From NCBI GenBank assembly GCA_028711405.1, contig JAQTSH010000071.1:2594-7737 (forward strand): a stretch of DNA of 5,144 nucleotides, read 5' to 3'. Positions 1 through 5,061 of this stretch are shown in pieces; the first letter of the stretch is position 1; every line of letters begins with the position of its first letter. This DNA is from Methanoregula sp. (lineage in GTDB: Archaea; Halobacteriota; Methanomicrobia; Methanomicrobiales; Methanospirillaceae). Both the position numbers and the translations under genes were made by a program. Under the pieces are notes generated by a model. The model had not been told where the DNA came from, ran no database searches, and was given only the letters and a program-made list of their open reading frames with translations.

Positions 1-917
1 TCGATATTTTTCAAGAGTGCGTTGACCGCACGTTTCATCGCGCCATGGTCATCGGTGACCCGGCTCTTCGCGACAAAATCAAACTCATCGATGAAGAGGA
101 TGGACGGCGAGAGTTTCTTTGCGAGATCAAAGATCTTATCGATATTTTTTGAGGTCTCCCCAAGATACTGGGACGTGATCATCGAGAGCCGGACTTCCAG
201 GATCGGCATGTGCATCGAGTGGGACATCGCGAGAGCAAGCGACGTCTTTCCGGTGCCGGGCGGTCCGACAAAGAGCAGTTTGCCCACCTCGTATATGTGG
301 TGACGGGACAAGAAGTCCCGGTGCAGCAGCGCGTGGTGGATCTTGTGGATGATCGCAGTCTGTTCCTGGGAGCAGATGATATCCCCCATCTGCTGTTCGA
401 CTTCATCGGGCGCATAGACAATGACGAGATCGAGCGCGCCCCGGAGTTTTTCATCTTCGATGACAAGCTTCGCGATCTTGGCATCGATGTAGGCTTTGGT
501 GTCCTCGTACGGCGGGTTCGCCTGCCGGACCGCCTTGTAGGTGATGCCGGTTGAATCAAGTTTCTCAAAGTAAAACGCAAGCGTGGGGTTCTTTGCGACC
601 AGTGCTTTTCCTCCCTGGTTGAGGAACCAATCCGCAGCGGGTTTGAGGGTGGTAATCTTCATGCGCTGCCCAAAATCTTCGTAGGCAACAAACGGATTGG
701 TGGAAACCTTCTGGTGAGCGTCCGTAATATCGAGTGAGCGTTTGATCAGACCGTCGCTCACGTACACGGGACGTTTCACATCCTTCGCCCCGACCGTGCT
801 GAATATCTCCCGGCAGGTTGGTGTCAGGTCATTGATATTGAGCTCCGGGTGCTGGTTGAAGATATCAGCAGTCAGAAGGATCTCCATGATATGCAGGATT
901 TCAGAATCACCAGACAT
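1..917 (-). CDS. AAA-family ATPase with novel N-terminal domain (C-terminus outside window)
   Basis: The reading frame is open from ATG at 917 (MSGDSEIL...) to the window edge, giving 305 codons without a stop. A Walker A motif GPPGTGKTS lies at residues 218-226, a pore-loop-like YLGE at 251-254, and Walker B ILFIDEFD at 273-280. The second region of homology begins near 290-305 (HGAMKRAVNALLKN) and is cut, so the arginine finger cannot be checked. These motifs identify a classical AAA ATPase, which normally forms hexameric rings that remodel or unfold proteins using ATP. Residues 1-205 show no N-terminal coiled coil of the PAN type and no duplicated AAA module of the Cdc48 type; I do not recognise this half, so the substrate is unknown. 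No other in-frame ATG/GTG/TTG precedes 917 in the gap. The gene lies 44 bases downstream of map, on the same strand, and is probably the last gene of the peptidase operon or has its own promoter. Confidence 0.9.
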   Translation of the reverse strand, partial: MSGDSEILHIMEILLTADIFNQHPELNINDLTPTCREIFSTVGAKDVKRPVYVSDGLIKRSLDITDAHQKVSTNPFVAYEDFGQRMKITTLKPAADWFLNQGGKALVAKNPTLAFYFEKLDSTGITYKAVRQANPPYEDTKAYIDAKIAKLVIEDEKLRGALDLVIVYAPDEVEQQMGDIICSQEQTAIIHKIHHALLHRDFLSRHHIYEVGKLLFVGPPGTGKTSLALAMSHSMHMPILEVRLSMITSQYLGETSKNIDKIFDLAKKLSPSILFIDEFDFVAKSRVTDDHGAMKRAVNALLKNI

Positions 918-950
918 AGTTGTAACTTTTAATATTCCTCGTAGAACGGC

Positions 951-956
951 ATATAA
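951..956 (-). promoter_or_regulatory. Possible TATA box for the AAA ATPase gene
   Basis: On the minus strand the sequence reads AGTTATATGCC, immediately after the map stop codon. Its centre is about 36 bases before the ATPase ATG, so a start about 25 bases downstream would leave a leader of roughly 10 bases. No Shine-Dalgarno sequence is well placed: the only GAGGA lies about 20 bases before the ATG. An internal promoter with a short leader is plausible, but read-through from map is equally possible. The call rests on position and base composition only. Confidence 0.3.
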
Positions 957-961
957 CTATC

Positions 962-1837
962 TCAGCGGGTGGTCACGATGCACCCGTCTTCGGTCACGAT
1001 CAGGGTGTGCTCGTGCTGCGAGACCCGGCACCCCGCGATATCCGACAAGACCGGGTATCCCCAGAGCACCTGGGACCGGACGAGCCCGGCGATGGCAAGG
1101 TCCATTTTTTTGTTCTGCATCCAGCGGCGCGCGAATGGCAACCCCCTCCGGGACCGCACCTTTTCGAGGAGTTGTCGGGCGGAAGGAATTCGGACCGGCT
1201 TGATCCCGATCTGCGAGTAGATCTCCACGCGCGTCCGCTCTCCCACGCGCCCGCTGCCCGTGCTTGCAAACGGTTCGATGGCAAAGACCATCCCTTCCTT
1301 GATGACCGCGCCGCCGGTGATCCCGACATTCGGGATCGTGGGAGCCTGGTGAATGATGTACTGATCGAGTCCATGACCCGTCAGGTTGGCAACCGGGTGA
1401 AATCCCCGGCTTTCGATCTCGTGCTGGATGGCTACTCCGAGTTCGCCCGCCGTGACCCCGGGACGGACTTTTTTTATGGCGGCTTCGAGTGCCTCGCGGG
1501 ACGCTTCGACAAGGAGCGGGTTGTCGCCCAGGTCGACCGTGGTTGCCGTGTCTGCGATATACCCGTCAATCTGGACGCCGAGATCGAGTTTCACGACATC
1601 CCCGTTCGCGAACACCCGTTCGTCACCGGTGGAGGCTGTGTCATGCGCGGCATCTTCGTTCAATGAGACGTTCAACGGGAACGCGAGATCCGCGCCTTCA
1701 TCCATCACGCGGGACTCCACAGTCTCGACCAGTTCGAGATAGGAACCCCCCACCCGTATATCCCGAGCACCGTCGCGCAGGATCTTTGCGGCGAGGATCC
1801 CGGCGTCGCGGTAGTGCGTGAAGATCTCGTCATTCAT
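962..1837 (-). CDS. map: Methionine aminopeptidase, type II (archaeal)
   Basis: This 291-residue enzyme removes the initiator methionine from nascent proteins in the cytoplasm. It has the M24 pita-bread fold with all five expected metal ligands: D85 and D96 (KLDLGVQIDGYIADT), H155 (TGHGLDQY), E188 (FAIEPFAS) and E276 (QHEHTLIV). The usual catalytic histidines correspond to H65 (DAAHDTAS) and H163 (YIIHQAP). A segment at about 205-260, between the fourth and fifth ligands and rich in basic residues and helix formers, matches the insertion that defines type II enzymes. The length fits archaeal members, which lack the eukaryotic N-terminal extension. The ATG at 1837 overlaps the stop of the upstream peptidase as ATGA, and GGAGGA sits 9 bases before it, so the start is secure and translation is probably coupled. 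Confidence 0.97.
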   Translation of the reverse strand: MNDEIFTHYRDAGILAAKILRDGARDIRVGGSYLELVETVESRVMDEGADLAFPLNVSLNEDAAHDTASTGDERVFANGDVVKLDLGVQIDGYIADTATTVDLGDNPLLVEASREALEAAIKKVRPGVTAGELGVAIQHEIESRGFHPVANLTGHGLDQYIIHQAPTIPNVGITGGAVIKEGMVFAIEPFASTGSGRVGERTRVEIYSQIGIKPVRIPSARQLLEKVRSRRGLPFARRWMQNKKMDLAIAGLVRSQVLWGYPVLSDIAGCRVSQHEHTLIVTEDGCIVTTR

Positions 1838-2961
1838 AGGACGAGTTCCTCCGGATACCGGGTAAAACTGGAAAATCCTTTGCCGGTGACAACCCCCGTG
1901 TCCTCCAGTCTCACGCCGCCGATTCCGGCATCGTAGAGCCCCGGCTCGATGGTGATGACGTGGTTTGCACGCAGTGCGGTGCCCGTCGCCCCGACCGTGG
2001 GGAGTTCGTGCACCTGCAACCCGACGCCGTGCCCGAGGTTATGGACAAACCCCCGGGTGCCGCTCTCGTACCCGCGCTCGGAAAAGAAGTCCACGACCGC
2101 ATGGTACATATCAGCTCCTGTGACCCGTGCCTTGACAAGCGGGGTGACAAAGGATTTCGCGTCGAGCACCGCTTCATACATATCAAAGATCTCCGGATCC
2201 GGATCACCTTTTGAGACGGTGCGGGACATGTCCGTGAAATATCCCGTCGCTTCATCCTTCGGGAACATATCGATCACGATCGGTTCGCACTCGAGCAACT
2301 GCCCTGCCCCGATCGCGTGCGGAAGTGCAGTGTCCTCCCCGCAGGAGACGATCGTCTCGACCGCGCGGCACCCCCGGTCCATCAGCTGTTTGTGCACTGC
2401 CGTCCGCACGTATTCCGAAGTCAGGGGTGCGCCCGCGTGGTAGAGCAGTCCTTTTTTGACCGTTGCTTTGTGAATGAGCGAGCAGGCGAGTGCCATCGCT
2501 TCATCGGTATGCGTCTGGACGTTCTGCATCCACGTGATCTCCTCCGGGGTTTTGATCTCCCGCATCTGTTCCACTGTGCCTTCATCCACAAGGACGCGGG
2601 CATGCTCTTCGAGAGCGCGGACGAGCGCGGCAGGAAGGTTTTGAGAGACCAAAAGCGTCTTTCCTGCCTGCCCCGTGATCATCTGTGCGAGTGCTTTCCA
2701 GGGATTCTTCTCTTTTTTCATGATATCCGGAAGTCCTGCCTGGGTGCGCGTCATCACTGCCGCAATCGACTCACGCGAAGCGCGCTCCGCCTCCATCTGG
2801 GAGATGATGATCGTTCCCCGCTGACCCTGCTTTTTGAAAAAAACAAACGGGTCATGGACGACAAACCGGGAGAGGTATCGCATATCAGCATCGTCTGAAG
2901 AGGCGTAGAGCACAAAGGCATCCGCGCCGGAATTTTTTAAAGCCAAATCCAATGCATGCAT
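1834..2961 (-). CDS. M24-family Xaa-Pro aminopeptidase/dipeptidase-like protein
   Basis: The protein has 375 residues from ATG at 2961. The N-terminal half (about 1-140) is the creatinase/prolidase-type N domain; the catalytic M24 domain runs from about 145 to 375. The dinuclear metal ligands are all visible: D231 (VIDMFPKD), D244 (GYFTDMSRT), H311 (LGHGVGLQVHE), E339 (TIEPGLY) and E353 (VRLEDTG). H215 (ALPHAIG) and H318 fit the substrate-binding histidines. It is therefore expected to be an active cytoplasmic metallopeptidase cutting X-Pro bonds, but dipeptidase and aminopeptidase P activity cannot be told apart by eye. The frame stays open to an ATG at 3045, adding 28 residues and overlapping the divergent gene at 3022. 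I prefer 2961 because the extra residues would cover the shared promoter and the N domain begins naturally at MHALDLALK. It is first in the operon and overlaps map by 4 bases. Confidence 0.93.
   Translation of the reverse strand: MHALDLALKNSGADAFVLYASSDDADMRYLSRFVVHDPFVFFKKQGQRGTIIISQMEAERASRESIAAVMTRTQAGLPDIMKKEKNPWKALAQMITGQAGKTLLVSQNLPAALVRALEEHARVLVDEGTVEQMREIKTPEEITWMQNVQTHTDEAMALACSLIHKATVKKGLLYHAGAPLTSEYVRTAVHKQLMDRGCRAVETIVSCGEDTALPHAIGAGQLLECEPIVIDMFPKDEATGYFTDMSRTVSKGDPDPEIFDMYEAVLDAKSFVTPLVKARVTGADMYHAVVDFFSERGYESGTRGFVHNLGHGVGLQVHELPTVGATGTALRANHVITIEPGLYDAGIGGVRLEDTGVVTGKGFSSFTRYPEELVL
1847..1852 (-). promoter_or_regulatory. Shine-Dalgarno site of map inside the upstream gene
   Basis: GGAGGA on the minus strand lies in the last codons of the M24 peptidase, with 9 bases between it and the map ATG at 1837. 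It matches the anti-Shine-Dalgarno end of archaeal 16S rRNA. It fixes the map start and shows that map can recruit ribosomes itself in addition to any coupling through the ATGA overlap. Confidence 0.75.
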
Positions 2962-2984
2962 TCTATATCCTATGTGCGCTGAAA

Positions 2985-3007
2985 CGTCAAGTACTTTTAT
3001 TTTGACG
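2985..3007. repeat. Inverted repeat in divergent promoter, operator-like
   Basis: CGTCAA (2985-2990) and TTGACG (3002-3007) are perfect 6-base inverted arms separated by 11 bases, and the spacer contains the A/T-rich TATA-like box. A weaker outer pair, TATGT (2971-2975) and ACATA (3011-3015), surrounds it with unequal spacing. The placement between two divergent genes suggests a binding site for a dimeric regulator able to shut both promoters. This is inference: arms this short can arise by chance. Confidence 0.4.
2991..3003. promoter_or_regulatory. Shared TATA-like box between divergent genes
   Basis: The plus strand reads TACTTTTATTTTG. As a rightward box its centre is about 25 bases before the ATG at 3022, which predicts a leaderless or nearly leaderless mRNA for the small membrane protein; there is no Shine-Dalgarno sequence before that ATG, in agreement. 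Read on the minus strand (AAAATAAAAGTAC) its centre is about 36 bases before the peptidase ATG at 2961, predicting a leader of about 10 bases. It is the most A/T-rich stretch in the 60-base gap and could serve either or both directions. Confidence 0.5.
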
Positions 3008-3021
3008 CTGACATACGAGTA

Positions 3022-3300
3022 ATGGATGAACCGACAAAATTCCAATTGAAAAAGAAATTTTACTGGCTTGCGATCCAGCTCAATATCATTATCCTTCTGG
3101 TCGCCGTGTCAGTAATTTCCTTGTTTCTCGTGCCAGCCCCATACAAGCTCCCGACCATCATTGCCATGCCGCTCCTGGCGTTGCTCCTCGCGATCCGGTT
3201 CCGGCGGAATTACCGCGCGACAAAGGCATGGCTTGAAGCGCAATCAGGGACAGAGAAAAGTACAGAAGATACGATTACTGAAGAGAAGAGTACAAAATGA
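3022..3300 (+). CDS. Small two-helix membrane protein, unknown function
   Basis: This 92-residue protein has two hydrophobic segments, at about 13-37 (starting YWLAIQLNIIILLVAVSVIS) and 44-59 (PTIIAMPLLALLLAIR), joined by a short PAPYKLP turn. The lysines at 10-12 before the first helix and RFRRNYR after the second place both ends in the cytoplasm by the positive-inside rule, giving a membrane hairpin. The C-terminal tail (about 70-92) is hydrophilic and Ser/Thr/Glu/Lys-rich, with EKST occurring twice. There is no enzyme motif or signal-peptide cleavage site. It is probably the first gene of a two-gene unit with the winged-helix gene 30 bases downstream, and appears to be leaderless. I do not recognise a family. 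Confidence 0.82.
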   Translation: MDEPTKFQLKKKFYWLAIQLNIIILLVAVSVISLFLVPAPYKLPTIIAMPLLALLLAIRFRRNYRATKAWLEAQSGTEKSTEDTITEEKSTK

Positions 3301-3330
3301 GCTCAGGTCACACCGGTACGCGCTGATAGC

Positions 3331-3615
3331 ATGTTAAAGAAGATGAAAGACGAGATCGAACTGTTGAGCCGGCATATCGTGGTAGCACGGGCGGTGGCTG
3401 AACACCAGCCCATCGGGATCATGAAACTTGCCGAGCTGCTCGATCTCCCTTCCCACCGGATCCGGTATTCGCTCCACATCCTTGAGCAACTGGACTATAT
3501 CCGTGCCTCCCCGGACGGTGCCGTCGCCACGGCGCAGACGATTGAACTGTTCGCGCACTTGAACGAAGACATCGATGAACTCACCAGTCTTTTGGACGCG
3601 ATGAAAAAGTCCTGA
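3331..3615 (+). CDS. Winged-helix DNA-binding protein, putative transcriptional regulator
   Basis: This 94-residue protein has a helix-turn-helix followed by a wing. Helix 2 is about 30-37 (IMKLAELL), the turn is at DLPS, the recognition helix is about 41-53 (SHRIRYSLHILEQ), and the wing is about 54-68 (LDYIRASPDGAVAT). The phrase 'LEQLDYIRAS' is typical of ArsR/MarR-like winged helices. A short amphipathic C-terminal helix (about 72-92, with L/I spaced through LNEDIDELTSLLDAM) could dimerise it. No ligand or metal-binding cysteines are present. The start is taken at 3331; ATG at 3343 (MKDEIELL) is an alternative, and neither has a strong Shine-Dalgarno site. It follows the small membrane protein by 30 bases on the same strand. 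It could bind the inverted repeat in the divergent promoter upstream, which is speculation. Confidence 0.85.
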   Translation: MLKKMKDEIELLSRHIVVARAVAEHQPIGIMKLAELLDLPSHRIRYSLHILEQLDYIRASPDGAVATAQTIELFAHLNEDIDELTSLLDAMKKS

Positions 3616-3670
3616 TCCCACTTCTCCGCATTTTTCCGCCGAAAATACCGGCTGTCCCCCTCATAGCTAG

Positions 3671-3700
3671 CTTTAAGAAGCCTCGGAAAGAATCTATTAA
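3671..3700 (+). promoter_or_regulatory. Putative promoter region of the tRNA pair
   Basis: Two TATA-like stretches lie before tRNA-Asn: CTTTAAG at 3671-3677 and TCTATTAA at 3693-3700. The first is better spaced for a start near 3700 with a short 5' leader; the second would put the start at or inside the tRNA. The rest of the gap after the winged-helix gene (3616-3670) holds only a T5 run at 3631-3635, a possible weak terminator. Confidence 0.35.
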
Positions 3701-3714
3701 GGCACAGCAATTGT

Positions 3715-3787
3715 GCCGCCATAACTCAGTTGGTAGAGTGGCTGGCTGTTAACCAGCATGTCACAGGTTCGAGTCCTGTTGGCGGCG
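3715..3787 (+). tRNA. tRNA-Asn (anticodon GTT)
   Basis: A complete cloverleaf of 73 bases can be drawn. The acceptor stem is GCCGCCA (3715-3721) with TGGCGGC (3780-3786), and the discriminator is G. The D stem is ACTC/GAGT, and the anticodon stem is GCTGG (3741-3745)/CCAGC (3753-3757) around loop CTGTTAA with anticodon GTT at 3748-3750. The variable loop is ATGTC, and the T stem is ACAGG/CCTGT with loop TTCGAGT. All stems pair without mismatch. CCA is not encoded, so it must be added by tRNA nucleotidyltransferase. There is no intron. Confidence 0.97.
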
Positions 3788-3792
3788 TTTTT

Positions 3793-3867
3793 GGGCCTGT
3801 AGCTCAGTCCGGTTAGAGCGCCCGGCTCATAACCGGGCGGTCATGCGTTCGAATCGCATCAGGCCCA
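3793..3867 (+). tRNA. tRNA with CAT anticodon: likely tRNA-Ile2, otherwise elongator tRNA-Met
   Basis: A complete 75-base cloverleaf: acceptor GGGCCTG (3793-3799)/CAGGCCC (3860-3866) with discriminator A, D stem GCTC/GAGC, anticodon stem CCCGG (3821-3825)/CCGGG (3833-3837), loop CTCATAA with CAT at 3828-3830, and T stem ATGCG/CGCAT with loop TTCGAAT. It is not the initiator, which in archaea begins with an A1-U72 pair and has GGG/CCC next to the anticodon loop. The GGGCC...GGCCCA ends with A73 and C4-G69/C5-G68 pairs look like isoleucine tRNAs, so it may be tRNA-Ile2, whose C34 becomes agmatidine (by TiaS) and reads AUA. Elongator tRNA-Met remains possible. It lies five bases (all T) after tRNA-Asn and lacks CCA, so the two are probably cotranscribed. 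Confidence 0.95.
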
Positions 3868-3873
3868 CTCGCA

Positions 3874-3888
3874 TTTTTTTATTTTTTT
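3874..3888 (+). terminator. Oligo-T terminator after the tRNA pair
   Basis: Two runs of seven T residues are separated by one A (T7-A-T7), starting seven bases after the CAT tRNA. No hairpin precedes them apart from the tRNA itself. Archaeal RNA polymerase terminates at T-rich tracts of this kind, so the tRNA transcript should end here. Confidence 0.75.
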
Positions 3889-3951
3889 CAGATAGTCTGC
3901 GCGAGGACTGTTTGGAAATGTTTCTATGACGGGACGGTCATACGAAGCAAC

Positions 3952-4983
3952 ATGAACTGTCCTGTCTGCGGGAAGGATTGTGTCCGGTCCGCCCCGGAAA
4001 TTCTCGCCACGCTCCCCACCGTCTTTCTCCCCTGCCCGGACTGTAGTCTGCGGGTGCTTGAGAAACGTGCACCCCTCCCGTCGAGGGAGTATGCCCCCCC
4101 GTGCTCCTGCGGGAAACGGTTCATCGATGAGGTCTTTGCCCACCTGTATGTCATCATGGTCGAGGAGGGCGATCTCGTTGCCTCCGATCCACTGATTGCC
4201 GTCGGGACGCCGCTCGTCCACCCGGGTTTTGTGATGGATCGTCCTCCCTTCCTTCCCGCCGACTCTCTCCTGCTCCTCTCCCGTCGCGTCACAAAGAAGA
4301 CCGCTCAGCGTCTCGTCGCTGAAGTCCCGGAACTCAAAGGGGTGGTCAAGACCGGTGAGTTTACGCCGGGTATCGCGAGCCCGGATTTACAATCGGTGCC
4401 CCAGGTGTATGAGCTCCTGGCGGGGTGTGACGTGCGGGCGGATGTGTTCCCGCTCCGGTCCGGTCCCCTTGTCATCTACAAGCAGCAGTCCCGGATCCAT
4501 ATCGAGTTCCCGAGACCCGGGTACCCGAAGATCCGTGCCGTGGAAAAACATGTGGGCAATCCCCCGGTTCCCTGCTTTGTGGACGCCTGTTCCGGTGTGG
4601 GGACACTGGGGCTTGCCGCTGCGTGCATGGGAGTGCCCCATGTGGTTATGAACGACGCATGGTATGCCTCGGCGTTCTGGTCTGCGTTCAATCTCGAAGT
4701 GAACCGAGCCTACCTGCAGATCGAACGGGTGAAGATCTACGAGCAACTCCAGGATATGGAGAAACATCCGGTGACCCGCGATCCTATCCTGATTGCAGAG
4801 ACCCATGGGACACAGATCGTGGAGATCTACCAGGGAGATTTTCGGCAGCTCCATACGGTGTTATCACCGGGCATGTCCCCGGTGACGGCGATCGATCTCT
4901 TCAATAAGGCGGATCTGCCGGCGACGGAAAAGATCCGGCGTGAATGGCAGAAAACCGTCGGGGGCGAGGTCTTCATTCCCTGA
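3952..4983 (+). CDS. Zinc-ribbon protein with class I SAM-dependent methyltransferase domain, unknown substrate
   Basis: The protein has 343 residues. The N-terminus carries cysteine pairs C3xxC6 (NCPVCGKDC), C28xxC31 (PCPDCSL) and C51xC53 (PCSCGKR), a likely zinc ribbon. Residues about 60-200 form a middle domain I do not recognise. The C-terminal part looks like a class I methyltransferase: motif I FVDACSGVGTLGLA (209-222), the cofactor-binding acidic residue after strand 2 at N234-D235, GDF at 295-297 and strand 4 AIDLF at 313-317. The N-D pair followed by N247 and N251 has the spacing I recall for Trm5/TYW2-type tRNA enzymes. The usual catalytic [DN]PP[YF] is absent after strand 4 (IDLFNK), so the reaction cannot be assigned. 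It lies between tRNA genes and the SRP RNA gene, which makes an RNA substrate attractive but unproven. The ATG at 3952 is chosen because the zinc motif starts at residue 3; no clear promoter or Shine-Dalgarno site precedes it. Confidence 0.88.
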   Translation: MNCPVCGKDCVRSAPEILATLPTVFLPCPDCSLRVLEKRAPLPSREYAPPCSCGKRFIDEVFAHLYVIMVEEGDLVASDPLIAVGTPLVHPGFVMDRPPFLPADSLLLLSRRVTKKTAQRLVAEVPELKGVVKTGEFTPGIASPDLQSVPQVYELLAGCDVRADVFPLRSGPLVIYKQQSRIHIEFPRPGYPKIRAVEKHVGNPPVPCFVDACSGVGTLGLAAACMGVPHVVMNDAWYASAFWSAFNLEVNRAYLQIERVKIYEQLQDMEKHPVTRDPILIAETHGTQIVEIYQGDFRQLHTVLSPGMSPVTAIDLFNKADLPATEKIRREWQKTVGGEVFIP

Positions 4984-5027
4984 ACCGGTCTGCTCCATTC
5001 CCGATGTGTCTGGCACGCCTCTCGGTA

Positions 5028-5041
5028 AAAAGACTTTATTG
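5028..5041 (+). promoter_or_regulatory. TATA/BRE promoter of the SRP RNA gene
   Basis: AAAAGACTTTATTG contains a purine-rich BRE-like half and the TATA-like CTTTATTG (5034-5041). The centre of the box is 24-26 bases before the G run at 5062-5065, the proper distance for an archaeal start site and exactly where the SRP RNA is expected to begin. The gap 4984-5061 holds nothing else that I can see. Confidence 0.65.
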
Positions 5042-5061
5042 ACTGGTGCACAAAGGTATAT

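Noticed and set aside
210..554. Plus- and minus-strand open frames inside the AAA ATPase (including 179-580 minus)
   Set aside because: They are out of frame with the Walker motifs. The true frame runs unbroken from 917 to the edge; the alternatives are Arg/Ser/Thr-rich shadows.
1007..1666. 219-codon open frame on the plus strand opposite map
   Set aside because: It is antisense to a complete type II methionine aminopeptidase with every catalytic residue in place. The high-GC codon bias of map keeps the opposite frame open, and the translated protein has no family motif.
2317..2898. 193-codon open frame on the plus strand opposite the Xaa-Pro peptidase
   Set aside because: It is the antisense shadow of a well-supported gene; its His/Arg/Cys-rich composition is not that of a folded protein.
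2962..3045. N-terminal extension of the Xaa-Pro peptidase to the ATG at 3045
   Set aside because: It would overlap the divergent gene at 3022 and translate the TATA box and inverted repeat. The domain starts naturally at the ATG at 2961.
3793..3867. CAT tRNA as the initiator tRNA-Met
   Set aside because: It lacks the A1-U72 end pair and the GGG/CCC pairs next to the anticodon loop that mark archaeal initiators.
3616..3900. tRNA genes as an integration site with an adjacent mobile element
   Set aside because: There is no repeat of the tRNA 3' end, no integrase gene and no shift in base composition in the window.
3952..4110. Methyltransferase-like protein as TiaS, given the neighbouring CAT tRNA and its zinc ribbon
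   Set aside because: The cysteine pairs are N-terminal and followed by a SAM-binding motif (DACSGVGTLG), which is not the TiaS architecture. Adjacency alone is not evidence.
4387..4854. 155-codon minus-strand open frame inside the methyltransferase-like gene
   Set aside because: It overlaps the methyltransferase motifs on the other strand and has no recognisable domain or start signal.
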